Of a DNA stretch of 64,000 nucleotides, positions 8,467 to 16,790 are shown in pieces (position 1 is the stretch's first letter; each line of letters begins with the position of its first letter). This stretch comes from Bradyrhizobium sp. SRL28 (GTDB taxonomy: Bacteria; Pseudomonadota; Alphaproteobacteria; Rhizobiales; Xanthobacteraceae). The stretch spans positions 27,908 through 91,907 of the forward strand of contig NZ_JAHEAG010000030.1 of NCBI RefSeq assembly GCF_018596315.1, in the 5' to 3' direction. The translations under genes were made by a program, and so were the position numbers. The notes beneath the pieces were generated by a model. That model was not told the origin of the DNA and ran no database searches. It saw only the letters and a program-made list of their open reading frames with translations.

Positions 8467-8861
8467 TAGCTCAACCGCGCTGGTGCGCGAGCAGCGAGCA
8501 GCACTGGCCAAGAAACCGAGGCCGATGGTCAAGCTCAGCCGCACGGCGGCACAGCCATCGTGCCCTATGCAAGAGCCCGCACATGAATAACGATCAAACA
8601 TCGATCCGCGACTTGGTGACCGGCGATGACCCGCGAGCGCTTATTTAACGCGACCCACTCTGCTGCCGATCCACGTCGGAGGCGGCGGATTGCCCACCTG
8701 CCAAGCCCGGCTCATGGCGAGGAGTTTGATGACGTAGCACACGGCCCGACCTTAGCGTTTAGCCTAACGCATTAAACAAAGGCGAAGATCAAAGATGCCT
8801 TTTCTTTTCCGGCCTGCAAGACTAATGATCGCCAATTGTTTGCACCAACTGGTCTCATGCC
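8467..8861. other. Intergenic region
   Basis: Apart from the possible out-of-frame tail of the preceding gene to 8590, no gene, repeat or terminator is evident before the glycosyltransferase start. Confidence 0.4.
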
Positions 8862-9845
8862 GTGAAATTGCTCGTCGTTATCGTTAATTACCGCGTCACC
8901 CATCTTGCGATTGATTGCTTGCATTCGGTCGCAAAGGAGATCGCCAGCGTTCCCGGCATCCATGTCGCGATCTGCGAGAACGGATCGGTAGATGGTTCCG
9001 CCGAACTCATCCGGCGGGCGATCGACGACAATGGCTGGTCATCCTGGTGCACGCTGAAGGCGCTCGACGTAAACCTCGGATTTACCGGCGGCAACAATTC
9101 GATCCTGCGTCCGGCGCTGGAATCGGCTGACAAGCCGCAATACTTTCTGTTGCTCAATTCCGATACGATCGTCCGGCCGAACGCATTCAAGGCGCTCGTC
9201 GACTTCATGGACAACAACCCGGAAGTCGGTATCGGCGGCAGCCGGCTCGAAGAGCCCGACGGCACGCCACAACGGTCCGCGTTCCGCTTTCAATCGCCGC
9301 TGGGAGAGTTCGAGGGCAGCCTGAAGCTTGGGTTGGTCAGCAGGCTGCTGAGCCGTTGGGTGGTGGCCCCGCCCGTTGTCGATCATGCCTTCGAAACGGA
9401 TTGGGTTTCCGGCGCCAGCATGATCATCCGGCGCGAGACGATGGAAGCGACGGGATTGCTCGACGAAGGTTTTTTCACCTATTTCGACGACATCGATTAT
9501 TGCTTCAATGCCAAAAAGCGGGGATGGCCGACCTGGTACGTTCCGGCAAGCCACGTGGTCCATCTCGTCGGTCAATCGACCGGCGTGAACAGCAAGCCAA
9601 AGCGATTGCCGCCCTACCTGCTGGAAGCGCGCAGGCGCCACTTCCTGAAGAACTACGGCGCGTTCTATGCCGCCATGGTCGACGTTTGCAGAATCGCGGG
9701 CCTGTCGCTTTGGCGATTGCGGGTTCTTCTTACCGGAAAGGAAGACACCACACCTCCGCAGCACCTTTCCGATTCAATCCGGCACAGCGTATTTTTGAAG
9801 GGCTTCAAGGTGACCGACGTCAAGAATCCGGCCTTGACCTCCTGA
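8862..9845 (+). CDS. GT2-family glycosyltransferase (rhamnosyltransferase-like)
   Basis: A 327-residue cytoplasmic glycosyltransferase with a GT-A fold. It shows LLVVIVNYR at the start, LGFTGGNN, the DxD-like LLLNSDTIV, and the acceptor-side motif DEGFFTYFDDIDYCFNAKKRGW typical of WcaE/rhamnosyltransferase-like GT2 enzymes. It probably adds a sugar to a cell-surface glycan. The GTG at 8862 is used because the ATG just before it hits a stop immediately. It is followed 28 bases later by a small hypothetical gene in the same direction. The acceptor and sugar cannot be read from sequence. Confidence 0.85.
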   Translation: MKLLVVIVNYRVTHLAIDCLHSVAKEIASVPGIHVAICENGSVDGSAELIRRAIDDNGWSSWCTLKALDVNLGFTGGNNSILRPALESADKPQYFLLLNSDTIVRPNAFKALVDFMDNNPEVGIGGSRLEEPDGTPQRSAFRFQSPLGEFEGSLKLGLVSRLLSRWVVAPPVVDHAFETDWVSGASMIIRRETMEATGLLDEGFFTYFDDIDYCFNAKKRGWPTWYVPASHVVHLVGQSTGVNSKPKRLPPYLLEARRRHFLKNYGAFYAAMVDVCRIAGLSLWRLRVLLTGKEDTTPPQHLSDSIRHSVFLKGFKVTDVKNPALTS

Positions 9846-9873
9846 ATTTTTCAAACCCGATCCGGGATTATTT

Positions 9874-10368
9874 ATGCCCACCGACGAAGAGATTGATCGA
9901 AGCCTGGTAGAGTTTGCCCAAAAGATCGCGGCCATACCGAAAGAAATTGCGAACGACGCTCGCCCCACAGAGCCGCCGCCGGTCACCTCCTCCACGGCCC
10001 CGCCAGCCGCAACCGAGGTCGCAAGCCAAAGCCTGCCTCCCCCGCTTCCTACCGGCGAGCAATCCGATCCGGACATTCGGCCAGCCGCGCCTGCCGGCGC
10101 AGGCGGCAAACAGGTCCGTCACGCGGAGGAAATCGCAGGCATCATCATGAAGTCCCTATGCGCCATCGAAGGTTGCCCCGCACGCGGATTTACCGTTACG
10201 GTCTATGGGTCAAATCCGTGGAACGCCATGCTGACGATACGACCGGAAGCCGGCTCTGGCATCGATCGCGAGCTCTGGTATTCGCGGGTGCACGACATCG
10301 GCGTGCGGCTCAGAAACGACTTCGACGTGGCTGATCAATCAGCCATCTCGACAAACGGTTCGACGTAG
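9874..10368 (+). CDS. Hypothetical protein with proline-rich N-terminal half
   Basis: 164 residues. The N-terminal half is acidic then Pro/Ala-rich and probably disordered. The C-terminal half (AEEIAGIIMKSLCAIEGCPARGFTVTVYG to VRLRNDFDV) looks like a compact alpha/beta domain. It lies between the glycosyltransferase and the J-domain-like gene with short gaps, suggesting one transcript. I do not recognise a function. Confidence 0.6.
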   Translation: MPTDEEIDRSLVEFAQKIAAIPKEIANDARPTEPPPVTSSTAPPAATEVASQSLPPPLPTGEQSDPDIRPAAPAGAGGKQVRHAEEIAGIIMKSLCAIEGCPARGFTVTVYGSNPWNAMLTIRPEAGSGIDRELWYSRVHDIGVRLRNDFDVADQSAISTNGST

Positions 10369-10417
10369 TCGCTCTGTTCCAGGAGAGGTTGCGCCAGCGG
10401 AGCGCACGGCGGATATC

Positions 10418-11104
10418 ATGGCAATCAACTCAGCCAACAATACCTCGCCTTCCGGATCTGGTCCGTTAGCTCAGCCATTCCGCCTCCTGGGAATCGATCC
10501 TGGCGCAACAGCCTTGGAAGTTCGGGCCGCTCTCGCGCGGGCACGAGAGACGCGTGTCGCGCCGGAACAGAGCTTGGCGGAAGCCTATGCAGATGTGCTG
10601 GACCCGGTCCGGCGCCTGCCTGGCGAACTCTCCTATCCCCTGGGCAGCACGCCCGATCGCGTCGATCTCTTTTTCACCGAGCTGCCTGCCGACGCTTCCG
10701 ACGAAGCCATACTGCAAACGTCTGTTCAGTTTGCAGCGATCTCGAGGGCCAATTTCATTGCGCGTTACGTGGCTCGCCGCGGCGCATCGAGCGAACTGCT
10801 CCTTGCCTTGATTGACGCGCACAATTCCATCGATGCTATGGAAGTCTATCAGGTCCTGCAGGCGCTCCGGCATCGGGCTGGTTGGCCCCCGCCCTCTTTG
10901 GCGAGCGTAAGGGATGGTTTGAACGATCTGCTTGATGCCCATTGCGTAGCCGTGATCGACGCCTACGATCCGTTTGAAAGCGCTGCCGCTATTGGAATCC
11001 ACTCGCCAGATCCTCGCAACGCACGAACCGCCGCTCGTCCAAACGCATTCCCTCCTGCTGGCAGCCTATCGGGGCGCCATTGGGGAGATGCGCGCCAAAG
11101 CTGA
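10418..11104 (+). CDS. J-domain-like protein, N-terminal part of a probably frameshifted gene
   Basis: This frame begins at ATG 10418 with a J-domain-like segment: FRLLGIDPGATALEVRAALARARE and AEAYADVLDPVRRLPGELSYPLG. A helical region follows to about 10968 (DAYDPFES). After that the frame becomes Pro/Arg-rich and ends at 11104, while the +1 frame carries a well-formed protein. Removing one T from the TTT at 10969-10971 joins the two frames into a single protein of about 530 residues. I favour one disrupted gene, a sequencing error, or programmed frameshifting over two overlapping genes. Confidence 0.55.
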   Translation: MAINSANNTSPSGSGPLAQPFRLLGIDPGATALEVRAALARARETRVAPEQSLAEAYADVLDPVRRLPGELSYPLGSTPDRVDLFFTELPADASDEAILQTSVQFAAISRANFIARYVARRGASSELLLALIDAHNSIDAMEVYQVLQALRHRAGWPPPSLASVRDGLNDLLDAHCVAVIDAYDPFESAAAIGIHSPDPRNARTAARPNAFPPAGSLSGRHWGDARQS

Positions 11105-12014
11105 ACAGCAGGTCGACAATGCCTGCCAATCGATGGAACAGCGACCGAACGATACGTCCTCAATTGAGGGACTGGCCGACGCGCTGCATCGCTGGACCTC
11201 GCTCTGCGAACCCCTGTTATTGCTGGACGCGCATCAGGGTTTCTGCGACCCGGAGATGAACGTCGCTCCTGATCGCATATTTGGCCTGCTTGGCGCTCTG
11301 AGCAGCCAGCACCACTACCCTATGGCGCAGCAGGTGCTGGACCGCGCGCTCGACGCTTTCGGATCAATTCCGGATACGACCGCACGGCTCATCGAAGTCA
11401 GAGAAATACTGCACAATATGCAGCGCGCCGCTTCGAAAGGTATCGAGCAGCTTGCGGCTGCGCCCGAGACGCTGCCGGCGTCGGACGCCCGGCCCCTTGA
11501 CCATGGTGACCGCGACCCCAATCGGGATCTTACGGTGCCCGCAGGAAGCAGCGGTTTCCGTCATTTCAAGGAAGCCATGCTCGCAGCTGCGGCGCTGCTG
11601 GCCATGCTTGGATGTCTGGTTGCGTACCGGGCTCTCGACCTTGGAGCGGCATTCTCCGTCGCCTCGGGACCCAATCCGCCTCAGCCGAAGACGGAGCCGG
11701 AACTGCTTCCCCCGGTCGGCAAAGGCCAACGCTTTCCGCGCGAACATGTTCGTTACTGTCATTTTCAGGAAGAACGGCTGCGTGCGGTCAAGCAGCGGGT
11801 CCGGGGGCCCGAAGACATCCGCGCCTATAACGCACTTGCAAATGACTACAATTCACGCTGCTCCGATTTCTTCTATCAGGACGAAGACCTCCGGCTTGTG
11901 AAGGAAGAAGTCATCGCGAAGCGAAAGCTTCTCGAAGCCGACGCGGAGCGCATCCTTTCGACCTGGCCATGGCACAAGAATGCCGGCGGAGCACCGGCGG
12001 CATCGTCCAGATAA
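10974..12014 (+). CDS. C-terminal part of the J-domain-like membrane protein
   Basis: The +1 frame reads as a helical, PPR/TPR-like soluble region, then a Pro-rich stretch, one transmembrane helix (AMLAAAALLAMLGCLVAYRAL) and a C-terminal domain with conserved-looking cysteines (VRYCHFQEERLRAVKQRV to YNSRCSDFFYQDEDLRLV). The only nearby start is a TTG at 10974 without a convincing ribosome site, and it sits exactly where the upstream frame stops making sense. The protein would be anchored in the inner membrane. Its function is unknown. Confidence 0.55.
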   Translation: MKALPLLESTRQILATHEPPLVQTHSLLLAAYRGAIGEMRAKAEQQVDNACQSMEQRPNDTSSIEGLADALHRWTSLCEPLLLLDAHQGFCDPEMNVAPDRIFGLLGALSSQHHYPMAQQVLDRALDAFGSIPDTTARLIEVREILHNMQRAASKGIEQLAAAPETLPASDARPLDHGDRDPNRDLTVPAGSSGFRHFKEAMLAAAALLAMLGCLVAYRALDLGAAFSVASGPNPPQPKTEPELLPPVGKGQRFPREHVRYCHFQEERLRAVKQRVRGPEDIRAYNALANDYNSRCSDFFYQDEDLRLVKEEVIAKRKLLEADAERILSTWPWHKNAGGAPAASSR

Positions 12015-12223
12015 GCCAGTTTAGCAACGTGCCGCGTATTAGGATTGATCGTTCAGCATCCATTCAGCGATCGTACTGCCTTCTGCGAAACGGCGGCGAT
12101 GGTTCGAGCATCCGGGATCGACGGCACATCACGCAAGCGCCAGAGCGAGGTTCCCGATTTAACGTTTTGCGCGGGTATCAAGCTTAACGCGCGAGTTGCG
12201 TTGCGAACGACGCGCGGGAAACT

Positions 12224-12448
12224 ATGGTTGTTTTTGAGTTGCCGTATTCGGCCAAAGTGATGTATGAACTCGCGGAGCATTTCGTGAAGCGCCAGCGTTT
12301 GAGCAAACCAAAAGATATCAGGGAATTGCCGGCCGAGAAGTCGCTGAGCGACCGCTACGCAGAAGTGGTGAGGCTGCGCCAGGCCGTGTTCCGGACCCAG
12401 GCGGCGCTACGGGCGCCGGCCCATGTCAACCGGCTTGCCTCGAAGTAG
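12224..12448 (+). CDS. Small hypothetical protein
   Basis: 74 residues (MVVFELPYSAKVMYELAEHFVKRQ), charged and helical, without signal peptide or membrane segment. It is followed four bases later by a tiny membrane-protein frame, which supports a real transcription unit. Function unknown. Confidence 0.45.
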   Translation: MVVFELPYSAKVMYELAEHFVKRQRLSKPKDIRELPAEKSLSDRYAEVVRLRQAVFRTQAALRAPAHVNRLASK

Positions 12449-12452
12449 AGTC

Positions 12453-12560
12453 ATGCGTTCACGCGTTACCCGGTTCACCTACCTGTTTGCCATCGCCACA
12501 GCTATGATCGGCTGGTCGTGGCTGCTTCTGCATAGCCTCGCCTGGGCATTTGATTTCTAG
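12453..12560 (+). CDS. 35-residue single-helix membrane peptide
   Basis: ATG 12453 to TAG 12558-12560 encodes a basic N-terminus (MRSRVTR) and one hydrophobic helix rich in Trp and Leu (AIATAMIGWSWLLLHSLAWAF). Its composition and position directly behind the preceding frame suggest a real small membrane protein. There is no homology that I can name. Confidence 0.45.
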   Translation: MRSRVTRFTYLFAIATAMIGWSWLLLHSLAWAFDF

Positions 12561-12595
12561 GCGCGTGCGCAGACGGGCGGGATCGAACCTTGCGC

Positions 12596-12901
12596 TCAGT
12601 TGCAGACTCTCACCGCTCTTTGTCGCCAGCCTCTGACGGTCCATACCCGACGCCACGCATAGCACGCACCATCGCCGCGGTAGGCCCATGGACCGTACTC
12701 GGCATACTCGCCATAGCCGAACGGATAGTCGTAGCCGTCGTCAAATGGATGACCGTAGAGGCGCACGTAGCCAAACCCGCCCGGATAGCCAATCCCGCGA
12801 AATCCCGGGGCGACGACAAACGCACCGCCTGCGGACGCGATGTCCGGGACGATCGCAAGCGCCAGCGAAAGCGCAAACAGAGCTGAATGTGCTTTACGCA
12901 T
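12596..12901 (-). CDS. Small secreted Gly/Tyr-rich protein
   Basis: 101 residues with a signal peptide (MRKAHSALFALSLALAIVPDIASA) and a mature part rich in Gly, Tyr and Phe, ending in RRVWTVRGWRQRAVRVCN. This composition resembles many small exported rhizobial proteins of unknown role. The start overlaps the end of the upstream PilZ gene by 8 bases, so the two are probably co-translated. Confidence 0.6.
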   Translation of the reverse strand: MRKAHSALFALSLALAIVPDIASAGGAFVVAPGFRGIGYPGGFGYVRLYGHPFDDGYDYPFGYGEYAEYGPWAYRGDGACYAWRRVWTVRGWRQRAVRVCN

Positions 12902-13214
12902 ATTCCGGTGTCCTCGCGCTACCCCGCGGAGCGGAATGTTGTGACGGAGCCGTGGCCAGATGGTCGATGAACTGAGCGCCGAATCCGCATCCGATACGCC
13001 ATGCCAGCCGGCACAGGCGCGGGCGGCCCGCTGAAAGGATCAGCGTGAACTCCTCGGGCACATCGAGGTTTTCAGCGATCACCCGCACACCGCCGTCAGA
13101 TATGTCCGTGATGGTGCAATCGCGCGGCAGCGTGCCGACCCCGAATTGAATCTTTGCCGCCCCCTGACAGGAGCGACGTTCGCTCTTTCGCCGATCCGCA
13201 AACACCCGACCCAC
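12894..13214 (-). CDS. PilZ-domain protein
   Basis: 106 residues. The PilZ hallmarks are the basic RRKSERRSC segment (residues 8-16) and DISDGGVRVIAE around residue 40, the two parts that clamp cyclic di-GMP in this fold. It is a stand-alone domain, so it would act as a small c-di-GMP-responsive adaptor. The start is a GTG at 13214; an inner GTG is possible. It is the first gene of a two-gene leftward unit. Confidence 0.75.
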   Translation of the reverse strand: MGRVFADRRKSERRSCQGAAKIQFGVGTLPRDCTITDISDGGVRVIAENLDVPEEFTLILSAGRPRLCRLAWRIGCGFGAQFIDHLATAPSQHSAPRGSARTPEYA

Positions 13215-13428
13215 CCGTATTTGTTAATTTTGTCTTTCGGCAATCTTAGCGAAAATCCATTGGACTCCGCCTAAGCGATCGGCCCGCAATCGATGGTTTC
13301 GCTTATCGGAAAGTTTACTGCCACCGCTGGCGCGAAAGGTTCGCAAAATCCCCCTGACCTGCCGTCCAAGGTAAGGTTAAGGATTCTATTAGCTCGAAAG
13401 AAGTTGTGGCCCGGTGCAAAACGCCAAC

Positions 13429-13830
13429 ATGAAGAGACATATTACCCGGCTTGCCATGGCTGCGGCATGGATCGCGGTCATCGCGATCGCCTATGCCACG
13501 TTGACGCATGTCGGCTTTGTCTATGCCCTCTATTTCAAGCTCTCGCCATTTCTGATGCGCCCGGCGATGCGAACCTTCGCGCATTTTGAGCACATCATCG
13601 CGTTTGCTATCCTCGGCGCCCTCTTCGGCTTCGCCTATCCTCGGCGCCTGATCCTTGTCTGCGGCATCGTGTTCGGCGCCGCGGCGCTGCTGGAGATCTT
13701 GCAGACCATGACGCCGGACCGGCACGGCACATTGATCGACGCGCTGGAGAAAATGGCGGGCGGCGCGGCCGGTATCTTGTTTGCGAGAACCGTCCGGCGA
13801 TTATGGTCTGCAAAGGATCGCCCGTCCTGA
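13429..13830 (+). CDS. VanZ-like small integral membrane protein
   Basis: 133 residues with about four transmembrane helices. The VanZ-type core is visible: FAHFEHIIAFAILGALFGFAYPRR, then LLEILQTMTPDRHGTLIDALEKMAGGAAGI. Members of this superfamily sit in the inner membrane and have mostly unknown roles. The ATG at 13429 is chosen; a GTG five codons upstream is an alternative. Confidence 0.7.
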   Translation: MKRHITRLAMAAAWIAVIAIAYATLTHVGFVYALYFKLSPFLMRPAMRTFAHFEHIIAFAILGALFGFAYPRRLILVCGIVFGAAALLEILQTMTPDRHGTLIDALEKMAGGAAGILFARTVRRLWSAKDRPS

Positions 13831-13873
13831 GATCAATTCCGCGATTCGAGTTCGAATACATCCAGCGTAGACG

Positions 13874-14001
13874 GCCCTGTTGGACAACGTGTCGATCGCG
13901 CCGTCCTCGAAGCCTCCACTTGGGCCATGATGGTCCTCGGTTTCGCTGGCGTCGGCTTCATGGCCTACAGCCGGAGTCAGCCGGCATTGCGACTTACCTG
14001 A
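13874..14001 (+). pseudogene. Remnant C-terminus of a PEP-CTERM protein
   Basis: One frame gives ALLDNVSIAP, the usual lead-in to the sorting signal. A second frame gives EASTWAMMVLGFAGVGFMAYSRSQPAL and ends at TGA 13999-14001. The intact neighbour at 14199-14864 has both parts in one frame (GPALDNVAVTAVPEASTWAMM). The N-terminal body of the gene is gone. It is followed by a terminator at 14014-14036 that probably belonged to it. Confidence 0.7.
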
Positions 14002-14013
14002 TCCCAAATTTGG

Positions 14014-14036
14014 AAGCCGCCCTCGGGCGGCTTTTA
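14014..14036 (+). terminator. Rho-independent terminator
   Basis: AAGCCGCCC-TCG-GGGCGGCTT stem-loop followed by TT, 12 bases after the remnant PEP-CTERM frame. Confidence 0.7.
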
Positions 14037-14198
14037 ATGGCCAACCCCGGTAGAGCCCCGCTAGCCAATAAGTGACAACGCAATACTTTTCTGAATAGGA
14101 GTGCTGCAGACTTGACATCGCAAGAACTTCCAGCCAAAGTTATTAATAGTATTTTAAATATTAACGAACTGCTTCCGACTGCATTAATGAGGTGGCGA

Positions 14199-14864
14199 AT
14201 GAAAAAGGCATTTATTGCGGCCGCTGTTTTAGCGGCGGGTCTTTGTTCCGGTGCAGCTCGCGCAGCCATCGTGACCAACGGAAGCTTTGAATTAGGGACC
14301 AACAATCCTGCCCCGGGCAGTTTCGCAACGATTCCTGGTTCGTCGAGCTCAATTACCGGCTGGACCGTGGTTGGCAGCGTGGACTGGATCAATGGTTACT
14401 GGCAGGCGAGCGACGGTACTCATAGCGTAGACATGAATGGTCTTGCGCTGGGTGGGGTTCAGCAATCGATAACCACCGTGATCGGTCAAGCCTATCGGTT
14501 GACGTTCGATCTCTCGGCGAATCCGGATCACTTGGATAGTCATCCTGATTCTAGGCAGTTGATGGCTACTGCAGGCGCGTTCAACAGCCTTTTCAACTAC
14601 AATTTCGATGCGCCGCCGAATAGCCACAGCAACATGAATTGGGCTTCCTATTTCCTGGACTTCACGGCGACTTCGACCACGACCGTGTTGTCTTTCAACA
14701 GCACATCCGGGCAAAATTGCTGTTTTGGGCCTGCGCTTGATAACGTTGCGGTGACGGCTGTTCCGGAAGCCTCGACTTGGGCGATGATGATCCTGGGCTT
14801 CTTCGGCGTCGGATTCGTGGCCTACCGTCGGAAGCGGAGCGGGACTGACTTGCGCATGGCCTAA
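14199..14864 (+). CDS. PEP-CTERM sorted exported protein, DUF642/choice-of-anchor-like
   Basis: 221 residues. A signal peptide (MKKAFIAAAVLAAGLCSGAARA) is followed by a beta-rich body with VTNGSFELGTNNPAPGSF, ITGWTVVGSVDWI and SDGTHSVDMNGLALGG, the layout of DUF642/choice-of-anchor proteins. It ends in the sorting signal VPEASTWAMMILGF, a transmembrane stretch and RRKR. PEP-CTERM proteins are exported, cleaved by an exosortase and linked to matrix or surface. The ATG at 14199 has a GAGGTGG site. No exosortase is visible in the window. Confidence 0.85.
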   Translation: MKKAFIAAAVLAAGLCSGAARAAIVTNGSFELGTNNPAPGSFATIPGSSSSITGWTVVGSVDWINGYWQASDGTHSVDMNGLALGGVQQSITTVIGQAYRLTFDLSANPDHLDSHPDSRQLMATAGAFNSLFNYNFDAPPNSHSNMNWASYFLDFTATSTTTVLSFNSTSGQNCCFGPALDNVAVTAVPEASTWAMMILGFFGVGFVAYRRKRSGTDLRMA

Positions 14865-14885
14865 GTTTTTCGGACATCCGATGCC

Positions 14886-14912
14886 AAAGGTCGCCTACGG
14901 GCGGCCTTTTTT
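14886..14912 (+). terminator. Rho-independent terminator of the PEP-CTERM gene
   Basis: AAAGGTCGCC-tacg-GGCGGCCTTTTTT hairpin with a T tract, 21 bases after the stop codon. Confidence 0.75.
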
Positions 14913-14942
14913 GTTCATTGGACAGTGGGCCCTGCGGCGAAA

Positions 14943-15270
14943 CTATTCCGCTGCCATTTCAATCCTAAAATCATCAACATTCTTTCCCAACCTCAGTTGT
15001 TTCGCAAGCCACCGTGGCTGCTTGCCGCGTCCAGCCCACGTTTCCGACGGATCATCTGGATTGCGAAATTTCGGGAAGACTGGCGGGTACGCCGGCGCTC
15101 CGACTTGGCTATTCGCCTTTCAAACGTCGGCTTGGCTGCGAGCTGCTCCAAACGCTCTTCAAGGAACATCCTTCTCTGCCACCAACTTTACAGCCAAGGC
15201 CTCGCCGACCTCCAGGTGCAGCTTCCACAGATCGTCGACGGACATTCGCTCAAGTTCGCCCAGCTTCATG
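14943..15270 (-). pseudogene. H-NS-like gene inactivated by two compensating frameshifts
   Basis: From ATG 15270 the frame starts MKLGELERMSVDDLWKLHLEVGE. It shifts +1 near 15165 to read FLEERLEQLAAKPTFERR, then shifts back to read PVFPKFRNPDDPSETWAGRG and QPRWLAKQLRLGK up to the TAG at 14943-14945. These pieces line up in order with the intact H-NS-like protein at 39455-39832. The middle of the original frame contains two TGA codons, so no full-length product is expected. A second wreck of the same family lies at 15475-15763 on the other strand. Confidence 0.75.
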
Positions 15271-15474
15271 ACGGTCCCCAATCATGATTCCACGAATGCG
15301 TGCACGATGGTCCCACGACAACAGATGTCAAAGCTCTAATGTTTGGCATTTCAATATGTTGCGGTGCAAAGCTATAGCGGAATTCGGCAAATCATTGAGG
15401 GGTGCGTACGCTCGACCTGGTCTAGTCGCGGATCAGCATTCACGGGTAGGACATGAAGATAGCGATCTAGCAAA

Positions 15475-15763
15475 ATGCTTCTCGATGATCTTTGGCGTCT
15501 TGATGAGCAGATCATTCAGTTGCTTGATAGAAAACTGGAGCAAGAGGCGCGCAAGCTCCAACGACGGCTTGATGAGCTTGGCCGCCAATTCGGCGGAGGC
15601 CCAGCGACGCCCCGCAGCGTCGCCCTACCCCAAGGTTGGGCCAAAGTTTCGAAACTTAAACGACCCCTCAGAAACGTGGTCTTGACGAGGCAAACAGCCA
15701 CGCTGGGCAATCGAGCTGCAATTTTGCTCACGACATTCTCTCAGCTTGTCATCGGATTTTTGA
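15475..15763 (+). pseudogene. Second H-NS-like pseudogene
   Basis: The ATG frame at 15475 gives the N-terminal coiled part (LLDDLWRLDEQIIQLLDRKLEQEARKLQRRL). After a frameshift near 15590 a second frame gives YPKVGPKFRNLNDPSETWS, then TGA at 15683-15685 where relatives have Gly, then RGKQPRWAIELQ to a stop at 15761. It is the same protein family as 14943-15270 and 39455-39832, broken differently. Confidence 0.7.
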
Positions 15764-16188
15764 ATGTAAGTCCCCGCGCCGCTGCAGCCGCGGTGGCACG
15801 CAGTGGCCTCATCAAGAATAATCCGATGGTTGTCGATTTTAAATCGGCCGGCGTTTATTATCGGCCAACGACGCTTCGCTCTCGGTAAGGACCGCGCGAA
15901 GCGATCGAGAATTTTTCAGACGCCGATCTGACCAAGTGGGAAATTGGGAACGCGGACCTTCACGGCTACTGTTGCCGAACATCATTAAAGCCGATCATGA
16001 TTGAAAATCGACTGGCCTAGCAAATCGCCGTTGGAATGAACAAGCGCTGGCCCGAGATGATGCCCGCCGCTGCACAGTCAACCCTCAATCTCTCGCTCCG
16101 CTCCGATTGACTCAACTGACGCTGGAAGGAGGAATCACCGGGCGGTCTTTTTGTTTGGGCTCGACCGTCAAGGGGCTTGTGCACAAAA
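15764..16188. other. Intergenic region
   Basis: No convincing gene, RNA or repeat is seen between the H-NS remnant and the PilZ gene. Confidence 0.4.
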
Positions 16189-16479
16189 CTAAGCAGATCT
16201 TTGGCTGTTCTTCTCTCCCGCTCTTTTGAAAAAGACGCCGAGATTGTCACCGTTCACCCAGGCAAGTTCACAGCGTCGAAATGCCAATCCGGTCGAAGAC
16301 AATAACAGAAAAAATTCTTTCAACGGAAGACCGTCGATCGAACCCTCCACGCCGAGTTTTGCTCCGGTATCCGAGATATCCTGGATCTTGCAAGCCCGGC
16401 GCCAAGTCCCGTCTATAGCCATCATGTGAGCGTCGTACCCTCGCTCGAACACGACCCGCCGTGACTTGCGCAGCTCCAT
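16189..16479 (-). CDS. PilZ-domain protein
   Basis: 96 residues beginning MELRKSRRVVFERGYDAHM and containing QDISDTGAKLGVEGS, the two PilZ elements (basic RxxxR arm and D/NxSxxG strand; here KSRR and DISDTG). A single-domain c-di-GMP effector is likely. Isolated leftward gene with no obvious partner. Confidence 0.72.
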   Translation of the reverse strand: MELRKSRRVVFERGYDAHMMAIDGTWRRACKIQDISDTGAKLGVEGSIDGLPLKEFFLLLSSTGLAFRRCELAWVNGDNLGVFFKRAGEKNSQRSA

Positions 16480-16790
16480 CTGGATTTATCCGTCACCGAA
16501 GTAAAACGGCCCAGGTGCGAGGTCGATCACTGAGGCCACTCTCGTCGCGACCCAAAATGGGGCCAGAGTATGATGACCGTAATCTCGAACCTTCAAGAGC
16601 GCCCTAACCGGCCTATCGGTTTTCGGCACCTCGATCAGTTTCCGTACTTGCCCCTTGGAATTGAGGTTCCGAGGAACGCTCCTTCACAATCAAACTTTGC
16701 TTACCGCGGGTTGGGATCGAGCTATAAGCAGGGGCAATGAGCCGGATGTGCGCATGCAGTCCCGGCAGTTCCCGAACCACGAGAGCGGCA
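16480..16790. other. Intergenic region between divergent genes
   Basis: Should contain the promoters for the leftward PilZ gene and the rightward secreted-protein gene. No other feature is recognised. Confidence 0.4.
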
